Shown: positions 16,582 to 24,625 of the stretch, piece after piece
Position numbering within the stretch: the stretch's first letter is position 1
How the letters are laid out: each line of letters starts with the position of its first letter
Assembly (NCBI GenBank): GCA_963820315.1
Contig: CAWFZK010000031.1
Coordinates: 1 to 64,000, forward strand
Source of the DNA: JACVRW01 sp963820315
GTDB lineage: Bacteria; Actinomycetota; Thermoleophilia; Solirubrobacterales; Thermoleophilaceae
Reading direction: 5' to 3'
DNA: 64,000 bases
Program-made: the position numbers and the translations under genes
The notes under the pieces: generated by a model
Database searches by the model: none
Told to the model about the DNA's origin: nothing
Seen by the model: the letters and a program-made list of their open reading frames with translations, nothing else

Positions 16582-17283
16582 GTGAGCCTCGCTCGGACCA
16601 TGCGCAAGCGGCCGCGCGCGCCGCGCCCGGCGCTTGCCCTCGGCGTCGTGCTGCTTGTTTTCGGGCTGGCGCTGCCGGCCTGCGGACGCGATGAGCCCGA
16701 CCTCTCGAACGGCAAGGCGCAGTTCGTCGAGAACTGCGGCCAGTGCCATCAGCTCGCGCGCGCGGGCACGGCAGGGACGCAGGGGCCGAACCTCGACGAC
16801 GCCTTCCAGGCAGCGCTCGCCGACGGCTTCGACCGCGACTCGGTCACGGGCGTCGTCGAGGACCAGATCGCCCACCCCCGCAGGGGCAGCATCATGCAGC
16901 CGGGCATCGTCGAGGGCGCGGACGCCAGCGACGTCGCGGCCTACGTCGGCTACGCCGCGGCTCGCCCCGGCGACGACGAGGGCGCACTGGCCACGGCGGG
17001 CCTGGCGGAGGCGACGACGGGTGAGCAGATCTTCACCGCCGCGGGCTGCGCGGGCTGCCACACCTTCCAGCCGGCCGGATCGACCGGCACCATCGGGCCG
17101 GACCTCGACGATCTGGCGAGCGCCGCCGGCGACATGCCGCCGGAGGAGTTCGTGCGCCAGTCGATCCTCGACCCGGACGCCGAGGTGGCGCAGGGGTTCA
17201 ACGCCGGCGTCATGCCGTCGTTCGAGGGCCGCCTGAGCGACAAGCAGGTCCAGGCGCTCGTCGACTACCTGCTCGGCGAGTAG
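16582..17283 (+). CDS. Diheme cytochrome c lipoprotein
   Basis: 233 residues with a lipoprotein signal (LVFGLALPACGR) and two class I cytochrome c domains, each with a CXXCH heme site: CGQCH at about residue 53 and CAGCH at about residue 154. A Met ligand (VMPSF) follows the second. The second domain closely resembles the cytochrome domain fused to CtaC (21516-22643): both end GVMPS...L...ALV.YLL. It would carry electrons on the outer membrane face, probably to an oxidase. The start is GTG 16582 or ATG 16600. It converges on the inositol monophosphatase gene over a hairpin terminator. Confidence 0.85.
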   Translation: MSLARTMRKRPRAPRPALALGVVLLVFGLALPACGRDEPDLSNGKAQFVENCGQCHQLARAGTAGTQGPNLDDAFQAALADGFDRDSVTGVVEDQIAHPRRGSIMQPGIVEGADASDVAAYVGYAAARPGDDEGALATAGLAEATTGEQIFTAAGCAGCHTFQPAGSTGTIGPDLDDLASAAGDMPPEEFVRQSILDPDAEVAQGFNAGVMPSFEGRLSDKQVQALVDYLLGE

Positions 17284-17286
17284 GCG

Positions 17287-17310
17287 AGCGCACCACGATC
17301 ACGGTGCGCT
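17287..17310. terminator. Bidirectional hairpin between convergent genes
   Basis: AGCGCACC and GGTGCGCT form an 8-bp perfect stem around an 8-base loop, just past the cytochrome stop and overlapping the stop of the monophosphatase gene. No clear T-run on either side. Confidence 0.5.
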
Positions 17311-18063
17311 GACGAGCTCGAGCAGCTCGGCTAGGAGCTCGGGCGAGCCGGCGGCCACGAGGCCCGGCGGCTCGCCCTCGAGCTCCGCGGTAAGGCCGCC
17401 GGCCTCCTCGATGATGAGCCGGCCGGCGGCCTCGTCCCAGCGCTTCAGGCCGCGCTCGTAGAACGCGTCGACGCGCCCGGCCGCGACCTGGCAGAGGTCG
17501 AGCGCGGCCGCGCCGACACGGCGGATGTCGCGCACCCGCGGCAGCACCGTCAGGAGCAGCTCCGCCTGGGCGGCGCGCCGGTCCGCCTCATAGGAGAAGC
17601 CGGTCGTCACGAGCGCGCGCGCGAGCTCCGTGCGGCCCGACACCCGGATCGGCGCGCCGTCGAGCGTCGCGCCCTGCCCGCGGACGGCGCTGAACAGCTC
17701 CGGCCGCACCGGGTCGAGCACGAGCCCGAGCGCAAGGCCATGCTCGTCCTCCAGCGCGATGCTCACGGCCCAGGCCGGGAAGCCGAACAGGAAGTTGACC
17801 GTGCCGTCGAGTGGATCGACGATCCAGCGCCGGCCGCTGACCGACTCCGAGTGCGAGCCCTCCTCCGCCAGCAGCCCGTCGTCCGGCCGCTCCGCGGCGA
17901 GCAGCTCGCGGATGACCCGCTCGGCCTCCCGATCCGCGTCCGAGACGAGGTCGGTCTCCGACGACTTCGCGTCGACCCCCTCGGGGGGCCGCCCGTAGTA
18001 GGAGAGCAGCAGCTCGCCGGCAGCCCGAGCGGCGCGCTCGGCGAGCTCGAGGTCCGCGTTCAC
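17299..18063 (-). CDS. Inositol monophosphatase-family protein
   Basis: 254 residues with the metal-dependent FIG-superfamily signatures: DLVSDADREAE, LLAEEG (metal Glu pair), WIVDPLDGTVNFLFG (the DPLDGT metal motif) and KRWDEAAGRLIIEEAGG (the WDxAAG motif). All metal ligands appear intact. Members dephosphorylate inositol-1-phosphate, histidinol phosphate or PAP; the exact substrate is not determinable here. The GTG start overlaps the stop of the 36-aa cox-linked ORF, placing it at the end of the caa3 oxidase operon. Confidence 0.88.
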   Translation of the reverse strand: MNADLELAERAARAAGELLLSYYGRPPEGVDAKSSETDLVSDADREAERVIRELLAAERPDDGLLAEEGSHSESVSGRRWIVDPLDGTVNFLFGFPAWAVSIALEDEHGLALGLVLDPVRPELFSAVRGQGATLDGAPIRVSGRTELARALVTTGFSYEADRRAAQAELLLTVLPRVRDIRRVGAAALDLCQVAAGRVDAFYERGLKRWDEAAGRLIIEEAGGLTAELEGEPPGLVAAGSPELLAELLELVSAP

Positions 18064-18170
18064 GTGAGCGCGCGGATGAGGAAGACGATGCCCAGGATGA
18101 TCGCGACGATCACCGCCACCCAGAGGAAGAAGCGAAAGGCCTCCTGCTCGGATCGAAGTGGATTGATCAG
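18060..18170 (-). CDS. Possible 36-aa membrane subunit of the cytochrome oxidase operon
   Basis: The frame between ctaE and the monophosphatase gene encodes INPLRSEQEAFRFFLWVAVI followed by more hydrophobic residues, ending RALT, a single-helix membrane peptide. There is no ATG, GTG or TTG in frame before the helix. A CTG at 18170-18168 overlaps the ctaE TGA (CTGA), and the frame's own stop overlaps the GTG of the next gene. Small subunit IV-type peptides are common in bacterial oxidases, but the assignment is inference. Confidence 0.45.
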   Translation of the reverse strand: MINPLRSEQEAFRFFLWVAVIVAIILGIVFLIRALT

Positions 18171-18787
18171 AGCAGGTAGAGCGACGAGAAGACCAGGATC
18201 CACATCACGTCGACGAAGTGCCAGTAGATGCCCGGCACCTCGACGCCGCGGTGCTCCTTGGCGGTGAAGTGGCCGCGGAAGGCGCGGACCGTCGCCATCG
18301 TCAGCAGCGTCAGGCCGATGAACACGTGCGCGCCGTGCAGGCCGGTGAGGCTGTAGAAGACCGTCGTCTGCGCGTTCTCCGAGATCGGGAAGCCGAGGTG
18401 GATGTACTCGTTGATCTGGATCGTGAGGAACGTCAGGCCGAGCAGCGCGGTGGTGAGCAGGCCCACCTGGAGCGCGCGCCGGTTCTCGTTGCGCGCGCCC
18501 TCGAGCGCCCAGTGCATCGTGAAGCTCGACGAGATCAGGATCGCCGTGTTGACCGCCGCGATCCCGACGGGGAGCTCGAGCCCGTCGAAGGGGAACCACT
18601 CCGCCCCGCCCACGACCCTGATGAAGAAGTAGGCCGTGAAGAACGCTCCGAAGAGCATGATCTCGGAGATGATGAAAAGCAGCATCCCGAGGAACTGCGC
18701 CTCGACCCGCGAGGAGACGTTCGCCGCGGGTGGGCCATGGTGATGGTCGTCGTGCGCGGTGGGTGCGCTGATCGAGGCGGACTCCAT
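18167..18787 (-). CDS. ctaE: Cytochrome c oxidase subunit III
   Basis: 206 residues; a soluble His-rich start (TAHDDHHHGPP) followed by five membrane helices. Helices carry FIISEIMLFGAFFTAYFFIR, NTAILISSSFTMHWALEGAR and GLHGAHVFIGLTLL, all conserved in subunit III of aa3/caa3 oxidases. It ends HFVDVMWILVFSSLYLL, the typical C-terminal helix. It assembles with CtaC and CtaD. Its ATG directly abuts the stop of the tandem universal-stress-like gene upstream. Confidence 0.9.
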   Translation of the reverse strand: MESASISAPTAHDDHHHGPPAANVSSRVEAQFLGMLLFIISEIMLFGAFFTAYFFIRVVGGAEWFPFDGLELPVGIAAVNTAILISSSFTMHWALEGARNENRRALQVGLLTTALLGLTFLTIQINEYIHLGFPISENAQTTVFYSLTGLHGAHVFIGLTLLTMATVRAFRGHFTAKEHRGVEVPGIYWHFVDVMWILVFSSLYLL

Positions 18788-19602
18788 CAGGCGGCCTCCT
18801 CGCTCACGATGTGCTCGACGGGCTTGCCCGTCGAGGCCTCGACGCGCCCGATCAGGTCCGCTCGCAGCCAGCCGGAGCGGGTCTCGGGGAAGGTCGAGAT
18901 CACGATGTCGTCGGGCCCGTAGAACTGCAGCGCGTTCTGGATCGCCGTGTAGGGGTCGGGGTGGACGACCTGGCCGATCGCCTCGAGCCCGGCGTCCTGC
19001 ATTTCCTTGAGCGTGTGTGCGAGGCGCTGGTGGGCGTCTCCCGAGTCACCGTTGCCGGCCGAGGCGGGGGCGATCACGATGAAGCGCCGCGGCTCCTCCG
19101 CGGCCTTGCGCTTGAGCGCTTCGAGCAGCTCCTGCCCGCCCATCGTCTGGTTCGCGACGACGAGCGTGCGCTTGACGTCGTCGCGCTCTGAGTCGAGATC
19201 GACGACCACGTGCTCCACGTCGCGGCGGGTCGCGCGCGCGAGCCGGTCCACGAGCCCCTGGCGCAGCCAGCCCGAGCGCGTCTCGGGATGCGTCGAGACG
19301 ATGATCTCGTCGTAGTCCTGCTCGCCGAGCGCGTCCATCACCGCCGAGTAGGGATCGGGGTCCATGATCTCCCCGTCGGCCTCGATGCCGGCCTCGCGTA
19401 GCAGCGCGAGCGTCATCTCGAGCCGGTTCTGGGCGGCGTCGCGGATGTGCTCGTCGTGCACGACGAAGCCGTGCTTCGGCTCGTTCTGCGGGCAGATCAC
19501 GTGGACGTGGACGTCGTCGTCCCCGCCGGCGCGGCGCTTGACGGCGTCGATCAGCGGCCGCCCGGCGACCGTCTCGTTGGCGACTACGAGGATCCTCTTC
19601 AT
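18787..19602 (-). CDS. Tandem universal-stress-like protein in the cox operon
   Basis: 271 residues made of two similar halves of about 135 residues each: half one starts MKRILVVANETVAGRPLIDA, half two TLVVANQTMGGQELLEAL. Both halves contain DPYSAVMDAL/DPYTAIQNAL and THPETRSGWLRQGL/TFPETRSGWLRADL. The fold resembles the UspA alpha/beta nucleotide-binding fold, although the classical ATP-binding G-2X-G-9X-G(S/T) loop is not obvious. No membrane segment. It lies between ctaD and ctaE with almost no gaps, implying a link to oxidase assembly or control; no such function is established. Confidence 0.7.
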   Translation of the reverse strand: MKRILVVANETVAGRPLIDAVKRRAGGDDDVHVHVICPQNEPKHGFVVHDEHIRDAAQNRLEMTLALLREAGIEADGEIMDPDPYSAVMDALGEQDYDEIIVSTHPETRSGWLRQGLVDRLARATRRDVEHVVVDLDSERDDVKRTLVVANQTMGGQELLEALKRKAAEEPRRFIVIAPASAGNGDSGDAHQRLAHTLKEMQDAGLEAIGQVVHPDPYTAIQNALQFYGPDDIVISTFPETRSGWLRADLIGRVEASTGKPVEHIVSEEAA

Positions 19603-21519
19603 CTAGGTGTCGGTCGGCGGTGGAGCGCCGCCTCCGCCCGCCGGCGCGGGCACGGCTGCGGGCTGCTTCTCCTTGAAGACCGCGTGCACGGCTCCGGGGA
19701 CGCCGTACTCGTAGGGGCCGCCCACCACGGTCGGGATCTCGTCGAAGTTGAACACGGGCGGCGGCGAGGACACCTGCCACTCGATCGAGTGCGCGCGCCA
19801 CGGGTTGCCGGGCGCGATCGGGCCGTGCCGCCACGAGGTGATCATGTTGTAGAGGAAGATCAGGAACGACAGGCCGAAGATGAAGGCCGAGATCGAGATG
19901 ATCGCGTTCCAGGTCGCGTACTGCTCGGCGTAGTCGGCCACCCGCCGCGGCATGCCGTCGATGCCCACGAGGTGCATCGGGCCGAAGGTCAGGTTGAAGA
20001 AGATGAACGAGATCCAGAAGTGGATGCGCCCGAGCGTCTCGTCGTACATCCGCCCGGTCATCTTCGGGAACCAGTGGTAGAGCCCGGCGAAGATCGTGAA
20101 CACCGAGCCGCCGAACAGCACGTAGTGGATGTGGGCGACGATGAAGTACGTGTCCGACACGTGGATGTCGAACGGCACGACGGCGAGCATGATGCCGCTG
20201 ATCCCGCCCAGGGTGAACATCGTGATGAAGCCGAGCGCGAAGAGCAGCGGCGTTCTGAGATGGATCACCCCTCTCCAGAGCGTGGCGAGCCAGGAGAAGA
20301 TCTTGATGCCCGTCGGGACGGCGATGAGCATCGTCGTGATCATCATCGGGATCCGCAGCCAGGCCTGCATCCCGGACACGAACATGTGGTGCGCCCAGAC
20401 CGTGAACCCGAGGATCACGATCGCCACCAGTGAGAACGCCATCATCCGGTAGCCGAAGACCGGCTTGCGGGCGTGCGTCGAGATGACCTCGCTGATGATC
20501 CCGAAGCCGGGCAGCATCATGATGTAGACGGCCGGGTGCGAGTAGAACCAGAAGACGTGCTGGTACATGAGCACGTCGCCGTTCGCCGCCGGGTCGAAGA
20601 ACTGGGTGCCGAGCGAGCGGTCGAGCAGCACCATGAACTGCGAGCCGGCGATGAACGGCGTGGCGATCACGACCAGCAGCGAGGTCGTGAAGTTCGCCCA
20701 CACGAGCAGCGGCATGCGCCAGAACGTCATGCCCGGCGCGCGCATGGTGATGATCGTGACCAGGAAGTTGAGCGCTGTCGCGATCGAGGATGCGCCCGCG
20801 AACTGCACGCCGACGGTGAAGAACTGCTGCCCGAGCGGCGTCTCGGTCGAGAGTGGGGCGTAGGCGGTCCAGCCGGTGGCGAAGGCGCCGCCCTCGGCGA
20901 AGTACGAGCACAGCATCATCACGCCGCCGATCGGCAGCATCCAGAAGGACAGGGCGTTCAGGCGCGGGAACGCCATGTCCGGCGCGCCGATCATGAGCGG
21001 GATCACGTAGTTCGCGATCCCGGCGAAGACCGGGATGATGAACAGGAAGATCATCAGCGAGGCGTGGACGGAGAACAGGCCGTTGAAGGTGTTCGGGTCC
21101 ACGAACTGCGTGCCGGGCTGGGCGAGCTCGGCGCGCATCAGCATCGCCATCAGGCCGCCGGCGATGAAGAAGAACATCGTCGTGACGATGTACTGGATGC
21201 CGATGACCTTGTGGTCGGTGTTGACGCGGAAGTAGTCCTTCCACGTCTTGGCGCCGTGACCGGAGTGGTCCTCCGGGATCGTCGGGGCGCCCGAGGCCCA
21301 GCGGAACCAGTAGTCGAAGCAGCCGATGCCGACGAGGTAGCCGAGCGGCGCTGCGACCAGAGCTCCCACCGTGATGATCGCGTTCCAGTCGACCACCGGG
21401 TCCCAGCCGTAGAGCGAGCGCACGACGACGACGATCGCCATGCCGAAGGCGAATCCGCCCACGGTGCCGAGCGCAGCGCGATACCAACCAGGTGCGAAGA
21501 GCTTCTGGGTGAGGGTCAT
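19603..21519 (-). CDS. ctaD: Cytochrome c oxidase subunit I, A2-type (caa3)
   Basis: 638 residues, about 14 helices, with two extra N-terminal helices before the canonical start (NTDHKVIGIQYI). Heme and copper ligands are present: VHASLMIF, WFYSHPAVYIMMLPGFG, WAHHMFVSG and VAHIHYVLFGG. The helix VI motif is YSHPAV, without the glutamate of the usual GHPEV; in heme-copper oxidases this YS motif marks subfamily A2. TGIKIFSW keeps the K-channel lysine. It couples oxygen reduction to proton pumping. It overlaps ctaC by 4 bp and abuts the tandem stress-like gene. Confidence 0.93.
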   Translation of the reverse strand: MTLTQKLFAPGWYRAALGTVGGFAFGMAIVVVVRSLYGWDPVVDWNAIITVGALVAAPLGYLVGIGCFDYWFRWASGAPTIPEDHSGHGAKTWKDYFRVNTDHKVIGIQYIVTTMFFFIAGGLMAMLMRAELAQPGTQFVDPNTFNGLFSVHASLMIFLFIIPVFAGIANYVIPLMIGAPDMAFPRLNALSFWMLPIGGVMMLCSYFAEGGAFATGWTAYAPLSTETPLGQQFFTVGVQFAGASSIATALNFLVTIITMRAPGMTFWRMPLLVWANFTTSLLVVIATPFIAGSQFMVLLDRSLGTQFFDPAANGDVLMYQHVFWFYSHPAVYIMMLPGFGIISEVISTHARKPVFGYRMMAFSLVAIVILGFTVWAHHMFVSGMQAWLRIPMMITTMLIAVPTGIKIFSWLATLWRGVIHLRTPLLFALGFITMFTLGGISGIMLAVVPFDIHVSDTYFIVAHIHYVLFGGSVFTIFAGLYHWFPKMTGRMYDETLGRIHFWISFIFFNLTFGPMHLVGIDGMPRRVADYAEQYATWNAIISISAFIFGLSFLIFLYNMITSWRHGPIAPGNPWRAHSIEWQVSSPPPVFNFDEIPTVVGGPYEYGVPGAVHAVFKEKQPAAVPAPAGGGGAPPPTDT

Positions 21520-22643
21520 TCCTGCGACTCCAGAAGGTACTTCACGAGGGCGTCGAGCTCCTCGGGCGAGAGCTTGTCTCCGAAGTCGCTGGGCATGACG
21601 CCGTCCGGGAAGCCCTGCTCGACCTTGGCGGACGGGTCGACGATCGATTCGCGCACGAAGGCCGCATCGGTGTCCTCGAGCTTGCCCAGATCGGGGCCGA
21701 CCGTCCCGCTGGCGTTCGCCGCCGCCAGCGCGTGGCAGGAGCCGCAGCCCTGGGCGGTGAAGATCTGCTCGCCCTCGGCCGCCGTGGCGCCACCGCCACC
21801 ACCGCCGCCACCCGCGCCACCGCCGCCGCTGCCCTCGCCACTCTCGCCCTCCTCCGCGCCGCCCTCGCCGGCCCGAACCTGCCGGCGCGCCCAGGCGTCG
21901 AACTGGTCTGCCGGCAGGACGCGCACGAACTGGCGCATGGTGGAGTGGCCCAGGCCGCAGAGCTCGGCGCAGACCACCTCGTAGCGGCCGATCCGATCGG
22001 GCGTCAGCCTGATCTTCGTCGTCAGGCCGGGCACGGCGTCCGACTTGAGCCGGAACGCCGGCACCCAGAAGGAGTGCAGGACGTCCTTCGTCTTGATGCG
22101 GAAGTCGATCGGCTGGTCGACCGGCAGCACGAGCTCGTTCGAGTTGACGTTCTGCCCGGGGTAGTCGAAGGTCCAGGCGAACTGCTGGCCGGTGACGTTC
22201 ACGACCATCTCGTTCTGCTGCTTCGCCTCGATGTCGTCGAGCACGATCCAGCCGTAGATCGCGAGCGCCGTGACCATGATGAACGGGATCGTCACCCAGA
22301 TGACCTCGAGCTTCGTGTTCCCGTGGATCGGAGGCCCGTCGCCCATGTCGCCCGGCTTCGCGCGGAAGCGCACCACCGAGTAGATCGCGATCGTCATCAC
22401 GAGGACGAAGACCGGCACCGAGCAGATCAGGAGGACGTCGTAGAGGGTGTCGATCTGTCCAGCGGCTCCCGACGCGTCGGCCGGGAACCAGTCGATCAGC
22501 AGGCAGATCGCGATGCCGATCAGCGAGGCGACGACGCCGATCGCCAGCATCCGCGCGACCGGGTGCTTCTCACCCGCGAGGCGCGGATCGGTCTCGGGCG
22601 GCCCCTTGGCCGTGTCCTGCGAAACCGGCTCCCTCTCGCTCAC
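21516..22643 (-). CDS. ctaC: Cytochrome c oxidase subunit II fused to cytochrome c (caa3)
   Basis: 375 residues: an N-terminal membrane helix pair (LAIGVVASLIGIAICLLID; LLICSVPVFVLVMTIAIYSV), then the CuA domain with VLHSFWVPAFRLK and CAELCGLGHSTM, whose two Cys, Glu, His and Met are CuA ligands. A Gly/Glu-rich linker (residues about 262-290) follows, then a cytochrome c domain with CGSCH and a Met in GVMPSDFG. This makes a caa3-type oxidase needing no separate cytochrome. It leads the operon ctaC-ctaD-stress-like-ctaE-small ORF-monophosphatase. Confidence 0.93.
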   Translation of the reverse strand: MSEREPVSQDTAKGPPETDPRLAGEKHPVARMLAIGVVASLIGIAICLLIDWFPADASGAAGQIDTLYDVLLICSVPVFVLVMTIAIYSVVRFRAKPGDMGDGPPIHGNTKLEVIWVTIPFIMVTALAIYGWIVLDDIEAKQQNEMVVNVTGQQFAWTFDYPGQNVNSNELVLPVDQPIDFRIKTKDVLHSFWVPAFRLKSDAVPGLTTKIRLTPDRIGRYEVVCAELCGLGHSTMRQFVRVLPADQFDAWARRQVRAGEGGAEEGESGEGSGGGGAGGGGGGGGATAAEGEQIFTAQGCGSCHALAAANASGTVGPDLGKLEDTDAAFVRESIVDPSAKVEQGFPDGVMPSDFGDKLSPEELDALVKYLLESQE

Positions 22644-22691
22644 AGGCGCGCACTTTATTTCACGGACCCGCTGGCGTGCGACGCGCCGCGC

Positions 22692-23117
22692 TCAGGCGAC
22701 CAGATGCCCGTTCGAGCGCCGGAACGCCGAGGGCGGTGCGCCGTGGCTGCGCCGGAAGGCCTTCGCGAACTGCGCCGCCTGCCGGTAGCCGACTGCCGCC
22801 GCCACCTCCTGGACCGACAGCCGCCCTTCGTACAGCAGCTCGGCCGCGCGCGACATGCGGATGCGCTGCAGCTCGCGCCGGAAACTGGTGCCGCCGACCT
22901 CGGAGAACGAGCGCTGAAGTTGACGGCGGGAGGTCGCGATCTGACGCGCGACGCGAGTGAGGCAGAGCTCCTCGTTCCAGTAGTCACGCTCGATCACGCT
23001 GAGCGCATCGAAGTACAGCTCGCTCCGCCGGTGGACAGTCGAATTGCGCACTTCGCCACGGGATACGCCCTGGAAGCGCGCCCGGATCATCGGTACGCTG
23101 CTTATGCCGATCGTCAC
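22692..23117 (-). CDS. AraC-type helix-turn-helix regulator
   Basis: 141 residues, essentially a free-standing AraC DNA-binding domain: the first helix-turn-helix CLTRVARQIATSRRQLQRSF and the second SVQEVAAAVGYRQAAQFAKAFRRSHGAPPSAFR. There is no sensory N-terminal domain, only about 45 leading residues. The start could be the ATG at 23117 or one about nine codons later (MIRARFQG). It diverges from the CBS-pair gene 20 bp away and lies just upstream of ctaC, so it may control either. Confidence 0.8.
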   Translation of the reverse strand: MTIGISSVPMIRARFQGVSRGEVRNSTVHRRSELYFDALSVIERDYWNEELCLTRVARQIATSRRQLQRSFSEVGGTSFRRELQRIRMSRAAELLYEGRLSVQEVAAAVGYRQAAQFAKAFRRSHGAPPSAFRRSNGHLVA

Positions 23118-23137
23118 TAACGCAGGAAGGGATCTGC

Positions 23138-23557
23138 ATGCAGGTACGCGCAGGGATGAGTGCCGTGGTCCTCACGATCAACCCGGGGCACACGCTGCGG
23201 GACGCCGCCCGAGCGATGGCCGAGCGCGCCGTGGGAGCGGCGGTCGTAATCGACCCCGAGCAGCCCGGGCCGGGGATCGTCACCGAGCGCGACATCCTGA
23301 ACGCGATCGGCACGGGGCAGGACCCGGACTCCGAGCTCGTGGGCGACCATCTCTCCGCCGGGCTCGTGTTCGCCGCGCCGGACTGGTCGCTCGAGCGGGC
23401 GGCGGAGGCGATGGTCCGCGGCGGCTTCCGTCACCTCGTCGTCGTCGACGGCGGTCAGATGACCGGCATTCTCTCGATGCGCGACATCGTGCGCTGTTGG
23501 GTGTCTGACGGCGCGACGAGCGAGCTCCCGTCGGACCTGAACGCAACGGCCGGCTGA
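23138..23557 (+). CDS. CBS-domain-pair protein
   Basis: 139 residues consisting of two CBS motifs. The first covers TINPGHTLRDAARAMAERAV to GIVTERDILNAI; the second covers SLERAAEAMVRGGFRHLVVV to GILSMRDIVR. Standalone CBS pairs bind adenosine nucleotides and act as energy or redox sensors in partnership with other proteins. The ATG at 23138 follows AAGGGA at a good distance. Divergent from the AraC-type regulator; its stop leads into a long inverted repeat. Confidence 0.85.
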   Translation: MQVRAGMSAVVLTINPGHTLRDAARAMAERAVGAAVVIDPEQPGPGIVTERDILNAIGTGQDPDSELVGDHLSAGLVFAAPDWSLERAAEAMVRGGFRHLVVVDGGQMTGILSMRDIVRCWVSDGATSELPSDLNATAG

Positions 23558-23720
23558 GCCTGGACCCACCGATCCTGACGGCGTTTCCGCGCCGGAATGC
23601 CTTCGCCACGCGTCACCGACTCACTCGCGAGGGTTCACCCTCGCTCCGTTCGCCGGCGGCGCCTAGCTTGGCCTCCGGCACGGAAACGCGCGCCAGGCCC
23701 GATGGATCCAGGCTGAGCCG
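23551..23720. repeat. Long imperfect inverted repeat with a perfect central hairpin
   Basis: Two arms of about 75 bp pair imperfectly: GCCTGGAcCCAcCG on the left matches GCCTGGAtCCAtCG on the reverse of the right, and GCGTTTCCG-GCCGGA is shared further in. At the centre (23627-23644) GCGAGGGT and ACCCTCGC form a perfect 8-bp hairpin. It lies exactly between two convergent genes, so it may be a bidirectional terminator, a fold-back element or a mobile miniature repeat. Confidence 0.65.
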
Positions 23721-23726
23721 GCCGGC

Positions 23727-23966
23727 TCAGTGATGCTCTAGCGGAAGCTCCGAGATCTCGCGGCGCGTCTCGCCGATCCACTTCCAGATCGCGACGACCG
23801 CGATGACCGCGCCGATCACGACCATTGCCGGGTAGATCACGATCCCGCAGATCGCGATCGCGAGCCCGGCGGCGGTGGCCACGGGCAGGTAGGAGGGCCC
23901 GGGCAGGTGGATCAGCTCGCCGGGCGGGTCCGGCGTCTCGCGCGGGAGCCGGGTCTCGTCGGCCAT
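23727..23966 (-). CDS. Cytochrome c oxidase subunit IV-like membrane protein
   Basis: 79 residues with a short soluble N-terminus containing ELIHLPGPSYLPVATA and two close hydrophobic helices (GLAIAICGIVIYPAMVVIGA, VIAVVAIWKWIG). This pattern is typical of small actinobacterial oxidase subunit IV-type proteins. It would be a structural subunit of the caa3 complex. The ATG (23966-23964) overlaps the stop of the preceding 34-aa ORF (TGATG), indicating a two-gene operon. Confidence 0.65.
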   Translation of the reverse strand: MADETRLPRETPDPPGELIHLPGPSYLPVATAAGLAIAICGIVIYPAMVVIGAVIAVVAIWKWIGETRREISELPLEHH

Positions 23967-24070
23967 CAGTAGACGAGCCCCACGACCCAGGCGAGCGCGA
24001 AGACGATCAGTGAGATGGCCCCCGCGATGAGCGCCGTGCGCAGGTTCTTGTAGGCGAGCCGCCGGTCCAC
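23966..24070 (-). CDS. 34-aa single-helix membrane peptide
   Basis: The GTG at 24070 starts a short ORF reading VDRRLAYKNLRTALIAGAIS with one hydrophobic helix (SLIVFALAWVVGLVY). Its TGA overlaps the ATG of the subunit IV-like gene. It is too small for confident family assignment. The context suggests a tiny oxidase-associated peptide, comparable to the ORF at 18060-18170. Confidence 0.5.
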   Translation of the reverse strand: MDRRLAYKNLRTALIAGAISLIVFALAWVVGLVY

Positions 24071-24119
24071 CGAGCGGAAGATGTATCAGATCGCTCGGCT
24101 CGGGTAGGGGGGTCGCGCC

Positions 24120-24499
24120 ATGCTCCGGATCGACGCGGCCGCACTCGACTACGTGATCATCGGGCTGTACTTCGTGACCGTCCTCGGCGTCGGGCTGCTG
24201 GCGCGCCGGATGATCAAGTCAGATCTCGACTTCTTCCTGGCCGGCCGTTCGCTGCCCGCCTGGATCACCGGCCTTGCGTTCATCGCAGCGAACCTAGGTG
24301 CGCTCGAGATCCTCGGGATGGCCGCCAACGGCGCCCAGTACGGCGTTGCGACCGTGCACTTCTACTGGATCGGCGCGATCCCGGCGTGAACGTGAACCTC
24401 TGGGTCGGGATCGCGCTGCTGCTCACGTGCGCGGTGTTCTGGGCCTGGGCGCTCGCGCGGCCCCTGAGCCAGGAGCTCACGGAGTCCGGCGAGCGCTGA
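24120..24499 (+). pseudogene. Sodium:solute symporter remnant with internal deletion
   Basis: The ORF at 24120-24389 (89 aa) is clearly the N-terminus of an SSS-family symporter: the first helix with DYVIIGLYFVTVLGVGLLAR, then DFFLAGRSLPAWITGLAFIA and ANGAQYGVATVHFYWIGAIP, after which such proteins continue for more than 400 residues. Here it stops at once. In another frame (24386-24499) comes a segment NVNLWVGIALLLTCAVFWAW with a short polar tail, resembling the last helix of such a transporter. A deletion of about 1.3 kb joining the two ends is the simplest reading. A strong ribosome site (AGGGGGG) precedes the ATG. Confidence 0.65.
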
Positions 24500-24625
24500 C
24501 GCGCCTGGACGAATGATCGAGTGGCGCTTCGGCCTGAGTGCCCGTACCTTCGACGTTGCGAGGGCACTCCGCGTCGCGGGGCGCCCTCGACCACTTGAAG
24601 CAGTCGGAGGGAGGAGAGGGCGACG

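Noticed and set aside
19046..21487. 813-aa open frame on the minus strand across ctaD
   Set aside because: Shifted frame of the real ctaD and stress-like genes; Arg/His/Pro-rich, no domain pattern.
20473..21984. 503-aa open frame on the plus strand
   Set aside because: Antisense shadow of ctaD and ctaC with low-complexity composition.
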